A DNA stretch of 64,000 bases from Cepaea nemoralis (Eukaryota > Mollusca > Gastropoda > Stylommatophora > Helicidae), in NCBI GenBank assembly GCA_014155875.1, contig JACEFZ010025826.1:41001-105000 (forward strand). Direction: 5' to 3'. This document shows positions 36,510 through 47,613 of the stretch, piece by piece. The position numbers were made by a program, and so were the translations under genes. The notes under the pieces were generated by a model that saw only the letters and a list, made by a program, of their open reading frames with translations, was not told where the DNA came from and made no database searches. Within the stretch, counting starts at the first letter, position 1, and the number at the start of each line of letters is the position of its first letter.

Positions 36510-37129
36510 GGCACTCTTCCGAATGACAGTCCCAAATTATTTAGTGTAAAATGCATCCCATATAGGGCCTTATAAGGTCATTTCCAGGGTGATATGTTGT
36601 CAATAACTTACGTTTGAGAGTATCGTCGTCTGCTAGACACTAGACTGATTGATGTTTGAGTGTGTGGCGGACTGCTAGACCGATCGATAGATACAATAAA
36701 TGTTTCTGGGCCCGAAGGGCCCTCATTGATTACGGAGTGTATATGAATATCCATATCTAGATCTACCAACAACAGTGAGGGCCTTCTGGGCCCAGACACA
36801 TTTATTGTATCCATGGATCGGTCTAGCAGTCTGTGACACACTGAACTGGAAGTGATCAACAACACATTCAATGCTCGTTCCGATATGTATAAACTTTTCC
36901 CCCGCGGATATACCGATACAAGAGTTTAGAACATGTTTTCCAACAGTGTTTACAACTTTAGTGCCACAATTTCCACATATAACTGTGAAATATTAGTGGT
37001 ACGTATTTCCATTTTCTCAGTTCTGTATTTTAGTTCGTAGTTCATATTTTTTATTATATCAGCTAATGAGGCCCTGTAAGGGATACTTTTTACGCTAAAT
37101 AATTTGGGACTGTCGTTCGGAAGAGTGCC
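36510..37129. mobile_element. 620-bp inverted-repeat DNA transposon, 8-bp TSD
   Basis: The TSD GCCTATCC is exact at 36502-36509 and 37130-37137. The ends are GGCACTCTTCCGAATGACAG and, as complement, GGCACTCTTCCGAACGACAG, continuing through TCCCAAATTATTTAG for about 45 bp. There is no transposase. An 8-bp TSD points to a hAT-like or similar superfamily, but the ends are not classical hAT ends. A second palindrome is nested inside (36657-36843). Confidence 0.85.
36657..36843. repeat. Inner palindrome inside the 620-bp element
   Basis: Left arm GAGTGTGTGGCGGACTGCTA...GATACAATAAATGT...CTGGGCCC; right arm is the near-complement (GGGCCCAGACACATTTATTG...CTAGCAGTCTGTGACACACT). Arms are about 65 bp. 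Probably an older MITE within a MITE, or part of an elaborate foldback. Confidence 0.7.
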
Positions 37130-37191
37130 GCCTATCCTATAGCTCATTTGACTTATTATTAATATTATTATCATTAAGTTAACTAACGCTG

Positions 37192-37194
37192 AAG

Positions 37195-37224
<30 letters not shown>
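37192..37224. repeat. (GAA)n microsatellite
   Basis: About 11 GAA triplets after AACGCT. The flank AACGCTGAAGAAG resembles the tail of the (AGA)n-tailed SINE. Confidence 0.85.
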
Positions 37225-37225
<1 letters not shown>

Positions 37226-37714
37226 TAACTAGGCCATTATCCAGTGATTTTTCCAGCGCAGAATTAGTCATTGAAATTTCTCTCTGGCATAAACTTGATG
37301 TTCACTTCTGCCACTGTTAGATATATAATTTATGTATCACAGCGTTTAATCTGCTGTTTAATCTGCTTTTCCGCTTCCAGAATACATCTCCCTCTATTAT
37401 AATTTAATAAGTTATCTTTTCCAGTCTTTTTGCACGCCAGTTCAAAATTTTTCATTTTCTTCATTGTTATTTTACGTTTGTCCTAATAAATAATTATTTA
37501 TTATTCTATTAAATGACCATTAGATAGATGAAAGATCTGTTTGTTTTATTTGCCGCACAATGAATTTTTAGTACTGTTTTTAACACTTAATTTCAAAGCC
37601 CCGTATGTACTTTTCAACACATTTGTTAAATAAATAAATATCCATGGTACTGTATATATATATGTTGCCACAGTAAATAAACTTGCTAAAATATTCAATT
37701 TTATTATTAAATTA

Positions 37715-38030
37715 TTAACTGTACTCTGACCTTTGTTGTTCAGTTTTAGTCCATAAAGGGTTTAATTTTAGTTGCTTTAGTTTTTGTAGGGCATTGTTTA
37801 TTCTTTTAATTTCTGACATCACATTTCTATCACCCATCAGCAGTGAACCTAGATATTCAAGAATGTTCACTTTATATTTGTCTCCTTTCATAAATATATC
37901 AGTTGCCATAATTGTTGTATCAGTTAACATTATTTTTGTTTCTGCTGCATTGAGATATAAGTTTTATTTGTAACTTTGTTCTTGTACTGACATTATCAGT
38001 TTGTCAATTCCCATTTGTGTTGTTGATAGT
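37715..38030 (-). pseudogene. LINE ORF2 fragment
   Basis: The minus strand reads KYKVNILEYLGSLLMGDRNV then MSEIKRINNALQKLKQL, the conserved EYLGS(L/I)xxxDG...EIKxRI segment after the RT catalytic core. Both ends are lost. Confidence 0.75.
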
Positions 38031-38077
38031 GATACAGTGTTGTCAGGTATTTATATTCTTCTAAATACAAGGGGTTG

Positions 38078-38312
38078 GTCTCCATGGCAAAGAGCTTGTG
38101 GACGTGATTCGTGAGCCCGCTTACCCACGTTCGAAACACAGCAGCGACCAATTTGGCAGCAGACTGCGTTGCACTGGGGTTTTAACGAGTTGGTATGGGA
38201 GCCGGTCGTTCATAAAGCAATGGCAAACTACTGAACTCAAACATCAATAAACAGCAGTAAAATGCTGGTGTTGACAGCAGTGTCCTGTAAAAAGGATATG
38301 CAAAAAAAAAAT
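38078..38312 (+). repeat. SINE-A copy
   Basis: GGTTGGTCTCCATGGCAAAG...CCACGTTCGAAACACAGCAG...AAGCAATGGCAAACTACTGAA...GTCCTGTAAAAAGGATATGC. Flanking TACAAGGGG/TACACGGGG may be a mutated TSD. Confidence 0.85.
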
Positions 38313-38472
38313 TACACGGGGATCATATAGTTCTTTGTCAATATTTTCTTTATCACATCTCTAATGTATTAACTCATGTTTTCAGTAATAAATAAATCAT
38401 GAATAAATTGTCCCAAAGTAGTTTCCCGCCATGAGTCTGTGATGTGGTAGCAGTAGCATGATCACAATTTGT

Positions 38473-39208
38473 AGGCCTGAGAGCCAAGGAGGAATAGGTG
38501 GCTAATCGTTCCCTCACTTTGAGGCCTGAGAGCCAAGGAGGAATAGGTGGCTAATCTTTCCCTCACTTTGAGGCCTGAGAGCCAAGGAGGAATAGGTGGC
38601 TAATCTTTCCCTCACTTTGAGGCCCGAGAGCCAAGGAGGAATAGGTGGCTAAACTTTCCCCCACTTTGAGGCCTGAGAGCTAAGGAGGAATAGGTGGCTA
38701 AACTTTCCCCCACTTTGAGGCCTGAGAGCCAAGGAGGAATAGGTGGCTAATCTTTCTCTCACTTTGAGGCCTGAGAGCCAAGGAGGAATAGGTGGCTAAT
38801 CTTTCCCTCACTTTGAGGCCTGAGAGCCAATGAGGAATAGGTGGCTAATCTTTCCCTCACTTTGAGGCCTGAGAGCCAAGGAGGAATAGGTGGCTAATCG
38901 TTCCCTCACTTTGAGGCCCGAGAGCCAAGGAGGAATAGGTGGCTAAACTTTCCCACACTTCGAGGCCTGAGAGCCAAGGAGGAATAGGTGGCTAATCTTT
39001 CCCCCACTTTGAGGCCTGAGAGCCAAGGAGGAATAGGTGGCTAATCTTTCCCTCACTTTTAAGCCTGAGAGCCAAGGAGGAATAGGTGGCTAATCGTTCC
39101 CTCACTTTGAGGCCTGAGGGCCAAGGAGGAATAGGTGGCTAATCTTTCCCTCACTTTGAGGCCTGAGAGCCAAGGAGGAATAGGTGGCTAATTTTTCCCT
39201 CACTTTGA
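38473..39208. repeat. 49-bp tandem repeat, 15 copies, in DEGS1 intron 1
   Basis: Unit AGGCCTGAGAGCCAAGGAGG-AATAGGTGGCTAATCTTTCC-CTCACTTTG, repeated every 49 bp from 38473. Variants are few (AATCTT/AATCGT/AAACTT, CCTCAC/CCCCAC), so the array is young or homogenised. 49 is not divisible by 3 and the array is not open. Confidence 0.97.
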
Positions 39209-39689
39209 CAAGTATGAGCCCAGGTATTAAGCCCGCATCCAGTTGTGGTCATGTCATTACCAGCAGAGTTCACTATCAGCTTCACCAGCGTGCCCGTCAT
39301 CTTTTCAGTGTATAAGTTAAAAATGTAAGAGGACTAAATGCAACCCTTGCTGGTTCCCTGTTTTATAACTCATGTATAGTATGGACATCCACCGTTGCAC
39401 TACTTCTCAGTTTTCACCCTCAGACCACCATCACATCTCCATTGCTTCCAGTTTGCCGCCTTACTTTCCTCCCATTTTTTTCATCTACTGCTTTCACTCA
39501 TTTACCCAGGATCTCCACTGAACCGTTACCATCCACTACCCCGGTCCCCATGACACACAGACTCCCACAACTGTCTATATAAGAGTATCAAGGTGAAATT
39601 CGTGTTAGTATCAGAACCCGGATTCTGAGATAAGTAGCAAAACATTTTTTAAAATTTTCATTTTCTCTTCATTGTTCTCAGTTTTTCAT

Positions 39690-39790
39690 TCTTCCTTAGT
39701 CACCTGTTAGGGATGACAAGTTACAGTGTTACTATTGTTTTGCCTTCCCTTAAGGACCTGGCAACACACAGGGAAATCAGGTAATAACAC
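39690..39790. repeat. Dispersed repeat F fragment
   Basis: CTTCCTTAGTCACCTGTTAGG...CAGTGTTACTATTGTTTTGCCTTCCCTTAAGGACCTGGCAACACACAGGG matches the 5' block of the full copy at 51831-52435 (inverted). Confidence 0.7.
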
Positions 39791-39811
39791 AAGTCAATAC
39801 TAAGACATAGT

Positions 39812-39870
39812 TCACACACACACGCACACAAACATGCACGCACGCACGCACACACACATGCACGCGCGCG

Positions 39871-39910
<40 letters not shown>

Positions 39911-39924
39911 CACACACACACACT

Positions 39925-39970
<46 letters not shown>
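39812..39970. repeat. (CA)n/(CG)-rich microsatellite ending in (TA)n
   Basis: Alternating purine-pyrimidine tract of about 155 bp with CACGCACG and GCGCGCGTGCGCGC blocks, a candidate Z-DNA-forming sequence. A related tract is at 40075-40102. Confidence 0.95.
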
Positions 39971-40111
39971 ATGTCTTGCTTAGTTATTGCCTGAAGTTAT
40001 TACCTTAAAGGAAGGCAAACAATACTAACAATGTAACCTGTCACATCCTATCAGATGGCAAGAAAGAGAGAGACATGCACGCATGCACACACACACACAC
40101 ACAGAGTTATG

Positions 40112-40345
40112 TTGCCGTCTGTGACTAAGGGATAGTGAATGCAGTATCACAATTACCAGACATACTGGGTTGAGGGTTCGATTTTGGAAGCAGATTGCTT
40201 TGCTTTGATTTCGTTGGTATGTGCATCGGTCATTCAGAAGATAATGGCAAATTACTGACAGTAAAATTGCCTAGTAAATGACAAACAACCAATAAATGCT
40301 GGGGTTCATTGCAACATCCTGTAAAAGACATGCAACTAACTTTAT
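40112..40345 (+). repeat. SINE-A copy
   Basis: GTTGCCGTCTGTGACTAAGGG...GGGTTCGATTTTGGAAGCAG...AATGGCAAATTACTGACAGTAAAATTGCC...CAACATCCTGTAAAAGACATGCAACTAAC. Confidence 0.85.
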
Positions 40346-41194
40346 ACATTCACTAATATAGCAAGAATGTATTCTCTTTCTTCTTGAACTGCTGTTCATG
40401 GAGAGTCACCTGTTGTGTTCTTAATGGCGTCATGTGCTGCTTCACACTTAAGAAAAACTGTACTGAACTAGAGTGCCTTTTTCATTGTTGAGCCTTGACA
40501 GATGAATACTTTTCATTTCTTGAAGTGTGGATGAGGTGCTCAACCGTCTCAGAAGGATGAGTTCATTGTTTACATCCAGCCACACATTGGGTGCATATTG
40601 TGTTTCCACGGGCATTTAGTGTGGAGTGGCCTGTTCTCAGTGTGAAGACTTTTGTCAGTTATTGCTTTTTCCCTCTTGATTTGTCCTGTGTCCATACATT
40701 GATTCACTCATTTCTACAGTTATTTTTGCATTTAATTTGTGGTTTCCATCCTGTTTGTTCATTTTGTATCATCTGAGCTCCCTTCTTTGCTTGTCGATAG
40801 CAGTTATATTTAGTTGTTATCTACATGTCCAGATATCAATTGCATGTAAATGTCTTTTCCAATTAATATACTAATTTGTTGCTCATTTCTTGGATTTTCT
40901 GGATGGTATAAAGTTTTACTATCATCAAATGTTCTGTTGCTGTTAGGGCTGCCATAAGGCCTGAGAATAAATAGTATTCTTGTGGTTATCTTTCACTGGA
41001 TTCAAATAAGTTGAAATATTCAATTAACTATTTCTGTGTGATGACTACTTCTGCTTAATAATGTGTGCATGAGGGCAACACAAGGATTTGCAAGTTGGAC
41101 TGACTTCTTTAGATCTGGAGAGGTCATTAAGGCTTTTATTTTGTAAAGAGACCCATCCTTGTAAGCACGGGTAATGCTTTCATCATGTTGTGTA

Positions 41195-41440
41195 TGTGTG
41201 TGTCTGCTTGCTTTGAACTCAGGCGTAGTTCCATACATGTGCTACTACCTCTTGTAACACTGGACTGATTTTTGCATATGGATTAGCTTTCCATTCCTCA
41301 CCATGTCCCTCACCATCAGGTGAACCCACCCCTACTTAAGTCAAGGACGAGAAGTCAACATTTTAGTCAAACTACCTCGCATCAGCATACTGGATGTTTA
41401 AGATTGAGTACTCGTATCCATTCGGCCATGCTGTTGTTGC
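41195..41440 (-). repeat. SINE-B copy
   Basis: CTTGCTTTGAACTCAGGCGTAGTTCCATAC...GATTAGCTTTCCATTCCTCACCATGTCCCTCACCATCAGGTGAACCC...CCATTCGGCCATGCTG; tail on the left, head on the right. Confidence 0.82.
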
Positions 41441-41504
41441 TTGCCTGATTGGTATCCTCAACAGTATAAGATAATAGACTCTTATATGCAAGCTGCAGAA
41501 TTAT

Positions 41505-41750
41505 ATTCTTTTTTCTCTTCTGCCGTTCATCTCTCAGTGGAGCATAGGCATTGAACCAACCAGAAGCCAAGCCTTTTGTAGACCACTTTGTGGTCAGTTG
41601 GATGTTGCAGTTAGAGTTTTCTTGGGATGAGGTTACCAGTTGCACATGAATCTTCCTTAGTCGCCTCTTACAGCATGCATGGTATGAGGCAGTATAACTA
41701 TGTTTTTTTTTTTTCCCTTATGGGTTCTGGCAACACATGAGAGAATTATT
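41505..41750. repeat. Dispersed repeat F, longer fragment
   Basis: TTCTCTTCTGCCGTTCATCTCTCAGTGGAGC...TAGTCGCCTCTTACAGCATGCATGGTATGAGG...CTTATGGGTTCTGGCAACACATGAGAG. It shares both halves seen separately elsewhere. Confidence 0.7.
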
Positions 41751-41774
41751 ATATTATTGATCAAACTTTGGTGG

Positions 41775-41865
41775 ACCAGTAAAGGCCTCAAGTGAACCAT
41801 TCTGTTTGTGAGCCATGCCGGAATAGTTGCAGAGCAGACGTTGAACGCAGAAGAAGAAGAAGAAA
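41775..41865 (+). repeat. (AGA)n-tailed SINE-like repeat
   Basis: AGTAAAGGCCTCAAGTGAACC...GCCATGCCGGAATAG...GACGTTGAACGCAGAAGAAGAAG. Confidence 0.65.
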
Positions 41866-41934
41866 TGATATTATTAATTGTAAAGGTATTTCCACTGTAG
41901 ATACTGCCATTGGGCTTTGAAGTTTTATTTTTTT

Positions 41935-42395
41935 AAGTTGCATATTCTTTACAGGACTTTTGCAGTCAACACCAGCATTTATTTGCTGTTGTTGATGTCT
42001 TGGCAAGTTTATGTTCAATCATTGCTTTCTGAATGAATTACTAAAATACGATAAGTAGATTGTGAGCTTTACTAGAACACGATTACAAGAAACAAAATGA
42101 ACGTTGCGGCCAAAGCCTTCGTCAGCCCAGAACAAAACAACACAGACACCAAACTAATAAAATAATCACTACATAGAAAATACAGAGGTTACTTAGTTGA
42201 ATCCTGTCTTGGTTGAATGTGTCTAAAGCACTAGCCGTTTGATGTTTGATGCTTTCTGAATGACCGGCACCCATACCATTTCATAAAAAACCAGCGCAGC
42301 GTGGTCAGCTGCCTAATCGCACTCAGCTGTGTTTCGAACGCGGGTATGCAGGATCACAAACCGCGCCTGTAATCCCATCACAGAGGCCAGCTGTG
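41935..42395 (-). mobile_element. SINE-A split by a 213-bp insertion
   Basis: 3' half at 41935-42036 (GCATATTCTTTACAGGACTT...CAACACCAGCATTT...TTGCTTTCTGAATGA) and 5' half at 42250-42395 (GCTTTCTGAATGACCGGCACC...GTGTTTCGAACGCGGGTATG...CAGAGGCCAG). TGCTTTCTGAATGA is duplicated exactly at the break. Confidence 0.88.
42037..42249. mobile_element. 213-bp insertion with 14-bp TSD
   Basis: The TSD TGCTTTCTGAATGA is at 42023-42036 and 42250-42263. The inserted sequence contains AACGTTGCGGCCAAAGCCTTCGTCAGCCCAGAACAAAAC and no long frame. It matches no other repeat in this window. The long TSD suggests target-primed retrotransposition. Confidence 0.8.
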
Positions 42396-42791
42396 AAGTT
42401 TTAAGTATTTATTTATCCTAAGTCACAGTATAAATATAACATTCTGAGAATTATCCAGAACCGATTTGATGAGGCTGGGTCTATTGCAGTCAAGACATCT
42501 GCCACTTCTGGAGACAAAGACGGTTTATTAAGCAAGCATAATAACCGCAACATTACCATGGCTTCCAGTTTATTATTGGTCTGTTTAGATGTTTATGTGG
42601 TAACATGTACTGACTGTTTAACTTGGTGGTGAAATAGTTTTACATGTTCATTGTCAATTACTTAGGGAGAAACTCGTATGATACATCATAGGTAAATGTT
42701 TACATTTGAAAGAATATTTTAATAAGTGTTAGGCAGACATTTCTGCATAGATTTATATACCACGACTTATGACATCTTTTCTCTGTTGTAG

Positions 42792-43534
42792 CAAAATACC
42801 CAGAGCTGAAGAGGCTTATGGGAACCGATGCAAAGTTCAAGTACATTGTTACGGTCTTAGTAATTTTGCAGCTGTTGCTCTGTTACACCATAAAAGACCA
42901 GACATGGTCGACCATCCTTATCTTTGCATATGTTTGTGGAGGGACAATCAATCACTCTCTCACATTAGCAATTCATGAAACTGCCCACAACCTGGCCTTT
43001 GGTCACAGTCAACCTTTTGCAAACAGGTTGTTTGGATTCTTTGTGAACTTGCCAATAGCCATACCAATGTCAGTTTCCTTCAAGAAATATCATCTGGATC
43101 ATCATCGATATCAAGGAGATCCTGAGAAAGATGTTGACATTCCATCAGGACTGGAAACAAGGCTGTTTAACCGTACTTTTTATAAACTCATCTGGGTAGT
43201 CATGCAGCCATGGTTTTATGGCATCCGACCTTTCTTTATCAACCCAAAGGCTGTAACTTCTCTGGAGATCTCAAACATTGTTATTCAGTTTGTGTTCAAT
43301 ACTTTCCTTTATCAATACCTCGGATTGAAGGCCCTAGCATATCTTATTATTGGTAGTTTCATGGCCACAGGACTTCACCCAATCTCTGGACACTTTATTT
43401 CTGAGCACTATATGTTTGTCAAAGGTTACGAAACTTACTCTTACTATGGCCCACTTAACTGGTTAACGTGGAATGTTGGATATCATAATGAGCATCATGA
43501 TTTCCCGAACATCCCAGGTTCAAGGCTGCCAGAG
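42792..43534 (+). CDS. DEGS1: Sphingolipid delta4-desaturase, coding exon 2 (catalytic core)
   Basis: DES1 introduces the 4,5-trans double bond into dihydroceramide to make ceramide, in the ER membrane, using cytochrome b5 and O2. The acceptor TTGTAG precedes 42792 and the donor GAG|GTAAGA follows 43534. It carries residues 28-275: membrane segments near 45-61 and 68-88, then HETAH (89-93), HLDHH (128-132) and HNEHH (259-263), the three His boxes that bind the di-iron centre, all intact and at the positions I recall for the human enzyme. HPISGHFISEHYMF and ETYSYYGPLNWLT are family signatures. It most resembles DEGS1/ifc rather than acyl-CoA desaturases. Confidence 0.98.
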
Positions 43535-44379
43535 GTAAGAATTATATTTTTTTTTTGTTAGTGTCTGACGAAATATTTGAAAATGTTGTTATTCTGTTTG
43601 CTGTTAACAGTATTATTGATTAGAAAAATTATAATTACCTGAAATTATTTAATTTAATTAACTTTTAATTTAATAAACTAAATTAAGAAAATAGAAACTC
43701 TCTGGTGCATGTATTGATTACTTTTGTGAGTAGTAAAATGCTTTATTTCTGTTCTTACTTAGATAGATGCTAACTTGTTTTAAAAGTAAAGTTTATTTAT
43801 GTATGAGACAAACTGAAAAAAAAAAAAAAAACATATGGTCACTTTTTCTTATTATAACTCAGATATAAATATGGCTAATAAAACTGTGTATCTTATCTAG
43901 GTTAATACTTTATATAAGAATCAACATCACATGACTTGGGATATTCCCACACAACCATCGTTCCCCTCCTCAAAAGCCACCCATGCTACATTATTCAAGT
44001 AGCAGTTTGATTAAAAGCTCACCTGGCTTTTCTTCTATGCTCTGTGTATTGCCAGATCCTTTACTCACACCCTTTTAGGCTATTCTTTCCAGATTTAGAT
44101 ATTTAACCTATTCAGCTGCACTCTCCACCTGAATTCAGAGTGCTTTCACCACAACAGCTTTATCCTAATGTAACTCTCTGCCTAGAGGGGCCACAGCAGT
44201 AATCTGTCAACAAGTTAATTGCTCAGCACACCTGCATGCCCCGGGCAGAAATCCATAATATGTTTACAGTCTCTGTCCTGACAATCGATGCTTGCCACTC
44301 CACCTGGAACATGCCAGTTTGCACTTTCTGAAGCACATTCTATGGGACTTTTAACAAACACATATCTAAAGAATTTTGT

Positions 44380-44628
44380 TGCATCTAGCGTGTACAGAAT
44401 GGTCTAGTGGTTACACACCCTCATCACATGCCAGTGATCCGGGGTTTGTTTCCGGGTCCGGTCAAGGATATGCACTACTGACGAGCTAAAATTAGAGTGA
44501 AACTCGAGTATAGTGCTTCTTGACATGGACAAGACCTTAGGTTCGTACCGGAATATGATCAGCGTTGCGAGTTGTGGGTTGTGCTCAATCTTTAAATCTC
44601 AAATACCGAAATAACCAAATAAATCAAA
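44380..44628 (+). repeat. tRNA-headed SINE, separate family
   Basis: AGAATGGTCTAGTGGTTACACACCC...GTGATCCGGGGTTTGTTTCCGGG has A- and B-box-like elements. The body is GGATATGCACTACTGACGAG...GACATGGACAAGACC, ending CAAATACCGAAATAACCAAATAAATC. I see only one copy here. Confidence 0.6.
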
Positions 44629-44639
44629 CACATATCTGA

Positions 44640-45390
44640 CCATCTTCTTCTGCCCTTTATTCCCATTGACACACAGGCCCTCCACCAACCCACTCTAAGC
44701 CATCCTGTCTTTTCCTATCTCCTGCAGCTCCCTCCATATCCTCCCGATTTTATTTACCTCTGTCTGAATTCTCTTCTTTGTGTATTTTTAGGTCTCCCAG
44801 TATTTTGTTTGCATTGTGGGTTCCAGACAAGAGAGTGTCTAGTTACATTTTCATCAGATTATCTCAGTGCCTCATATCCAGCACAAGTTTCTTTTCCTCA
44901 ACTCTTGATTCACTGGTATTTTAGTTCTTTCCCTGAGCTCTACATTGGTAATTCTGTCATACCAATTTAGTCTCACTTTTCTGCACAAGCACCGGTTAGG
45001 GAATGTCTGTAATTTATTTGTAATTCTTTTGATTGTTCTCCATGTTTCTGATCCATACAGTAATACTGATTTAACATTTGATTTAAACATTCAAAGTTTG
45101 GTGTTAAGTTTAACTTCCTTTTGACACCAACAAATTTCCTAGTGCTGTGAAAAATTCCCTTGCCATTTGTATTCTTATTTTAGTATCTCTTCTGTTCCCC
45201 CATTTTTTCCCACACTGGTTCCCAAATAGGTGTATAATTCTGCCTCTTGAAGTGAGATTTCACCAAGGAATATTGGGTTGTTATTTGCTTGGTGTAATCT
45301 CATTATTTTTATCTTTCCTCTGAATTTTTAGACCTAATTGTTGTGACATCTCATTAAGTATGATCAATTTATCCTGCATCTGATTATCTG
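44640..45390 (-). pseudogene. LINE ORF2 C-terminal fragment in DEGS1 intron 2
   Basis: The minus strand contains MFKSNVKSVLLYGSETWRTI then KRITNKLQTFPNRCLCRKVR and LNWYDRITN: the YGSETW...NRCLRxIxxIxWxDxIxN segment. Many frame breaks. Confidence 0.75.
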
Positions 45391-45392
45391 TA

Positions 45393-45735
45393 ATGCACAG
45401 AATACCATGGACAGCCAGAAAGACCAATGAACAAGTCCTTCAAGAAACAAATGAAGATCGTAAACTGATCAGAGACATTAGACGTAGACAGTCACAATTT
45501 TTTGGGCATGTTATGAGAAGAAATGATTTGGAGAGCTTGGTGACAACTGGTAAGATCGAGGGGAACAGACCAAGGGGAAGACCTAGAAACAAGTATCTGG
45601 ATGGCTTGGCCTTGTGGCATGGTCGAGACAGAAACACGGAACTGATCCACGACTGTTGATCGAGTGAGATGGCAGAACATGACCGCCCACGCTTACCGGC
45701 ATGGCACATGATGGATGGATGGATTATCTGTAACA
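45393..45735 (+). mobile_element. LINE-A 3' end with (ATGG)n tail
   Basis: Reads HRIPWTARKTNEQVLQETNE, RRRQSQFFGHVMRRNDLESL, NRPRGRPRNKYLDGLALWHG in one open frame, then (frame-shifted) DRVRWQNMTAHAYRHGT and a stop, followed by (ATGG)n. This is the canonical C-terminus of the LINE-A lineage and its best coding example in the window. Confidence 0.85.
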
Positions 45736-45739
45736 GGAG

Positions 45740-46790
45740 CACAATACTGTTAACAAAGTCCAAATCATTAAGTTGCTTTGGAGTCCACCAAATTCCATTT
45801 AAGGCGGTAGTTATTGTTGTCTTCATGACACAGTATATAGTCAGTAAGAATAATAATGATAAAATTCATGCCTTTCATACTCCATATACCTTTCATATGT
45901 ATCTTCTTATTTCCCATGTGAAGACTTCTACATTTCCTATCTTTATATGTTGCCATTGTTAAAATGATTTTCTGTGGGATCCCATAGTGCAGTATCAGCC
46001 TGCAGTAGGTATTTCCTATCAGTGCTGAAATGCCTTTTCATAATTCACAATCCAGTTTGATGTGGTGAATACAGTTGCTCTATTATTATGCATAATGTGA
46101 CAATCTGGTCAGTGCAGGATCCATTTGGTTGGAAGCCTGCCTGTTCATCCCTTAGTTGTTTCTCAGTGGCATTTCTTAATCTCTCTAGCATGATCCTGCT
46201 TTATATTTTCCCAGGCATTGACAATATTATTATATCTCTATAATCTTCACATTCCTGAAGGTCACCTTTCTTAGACAACTTCCCAGATACCACTCTCTCC
46301 AGTCTGCTGGTATTACTTTGGACTCCCAGTCTCTACTAAATAATTTGTGCAGCAATTCAGTTGAAGTATCTATATTTGGCTTTAATAGCTTTTGCTGGAA
46401 TACCATCTGGACCAGCAGCTTTCCCATTTTCAATAGTTTGATAGCTTTTCTAACTTCTTCTTCAGGTGAACTTTCACAGTTGATAGTCAGTTCCACGTTT
46501 GCCGGCTCAGTATCAGGAAGGTCATTTAAAACTAGTCTATTCAGAAGGTCCTTAAAGTATTCATCATGTGATCTTTAATGTTGGGGAGAATTTTCCCTTT
46601 ACTATTTGTAAGTCCACTTGGTTGATTATATTTTCCTTCCAATTTCCTTGTGGTGTTATAAATGCCTCTGACTGTTACCAACAGTTTATCTGCTTTTCTC
46701 GTCTACTAAGTGTTGGAAGACCTGGTACTTATTAGAGACTGACCATAAGCTGTTCCTTAAATTGGTGAATAATTATCTATTTTCATTCAT
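45740..46790 (-). pseudogene. LINE reverse transcriptase, decayed
   Basis: Minus frames give CESSPEEEVRKAIKLLKMGK (start of the RT core), then DWESKVIPADWRE (about 46290-46330), LRNATEKQLRDEQAGFQPNG then SCTDQIVTL (about 46070-46200) and a stretch ending near 45960. The order is correct for an RT N-terminal half. Many stops. Confidence 0.8.
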
Positions 46791-46797
46791 TACCCTA

Positions 46798-47035
46798 GTC
46801 CGCTCTGTGGTGAAGGGGGTAACAGGTGCAATTTGTAATCCGCATACTGTTCCAAACACAGCTGTGGGTGATTTGGAAGCAAACTGCCATGCACTGGTTT
46901 CATACTGGTATGAGTGCCAGTTGTTCAGAAAGTAATGACAAACTACTGAAAGTAAACTTGCCAAGAAATAACAAACAGCCAAAAAATGCTGGGGTTGACT
47001 GCAACATCCTGTAAAGGATATGCAACTAACTGTTT
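46798..47035 (+). repeat. SINE-A copy
   Basis: GTCCGCTCTGTGGTGAAGGG...GTTCCAAACACAGCTGTGGG...ACAAACTACTGAAAGTAAACTTGCC...AACATCCTGTAAAGGATATGCAACTAAC. Confidence 0.88.
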
Positions 47036-47143
47036 TAAACCCTTCTCCATTGTTTACCTATGATCTGTTCGAACCAGTGTTATCTGATCCTATTTTGGCA
47101 TTTAGGTCACCCATCAAACTTTTGATGTTGCCATTTCTTAGAT

Positions 47144-47172
47144 CAGTAGTTCTCAACTGGTGGGGAATTCCT

Positions 47173-47203
<31 letters not shown>

Positions 47204-47613
47204 GGGGGGGGATTTTAGGGTTTCCAGGGGGGAATTAAGATTATTTCAAGATCATGTTAATACAAGAGCCGATTACTTGATATTGTTTTTCCCTTCATAC
47301 AGTACAGTTCTGTACGTCTCACCTTTCTAAAATTCAATTTATAAAGTAAGTAGACCCACAAATCATGTTTTATGTGGACATCTAGACTTGTTTTAGTATG
47401 TGCTATTAAATTTAGCTTTCATTATTACGTATACTGTGTAGGGGCAGGGGCGGGATTTTTAGGTAGGAAATACGAAAGGGGGGAATGACGTTCTGAAAAT
47501 ATGGTGAAGGGGGGCACGGGCCGAATTTTTAGGTAGGAAATACGAAAGGTGGGGAATGACGTTCTGAAAATATGGTGAAGGGGGCACGGACCAAAAAAGG
47601 TTGAGAACCACTG
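47144..47613. mobile_element. 470-bp hAT-type non-autonomous element, 8-bp TSD
   Basis: The TSD TCTTAGAT is exact at 47136-47143 and 47614-47621. The ends CAGTAGTTCTCAACTGG and (complement) CAGTGGTTCTCAACCTTTTT are the classic hAT/Charlie-type terminus. Inside are a C31/G10 run (about 47172-47210) and a direct duplication of about 65 bp (TTTTTAGGTAGGAAATACGA...). There is no transposase. It lies in DEGS1 intron 2. Confidence 0.93.

Noticed and set aside
38473..39208. CRISPR-like array
   Set aside because: Direct repeats are head-to-tail with no unique spacers, and the genome is eukaryotic. The same applies to the 68-, 34-, 46- and 31-bp arrays.
42769..42978. 69-codon plus frame overlapping DEGS1 exon 2
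   Set aside because: Shadow of the desaturase in another frame.
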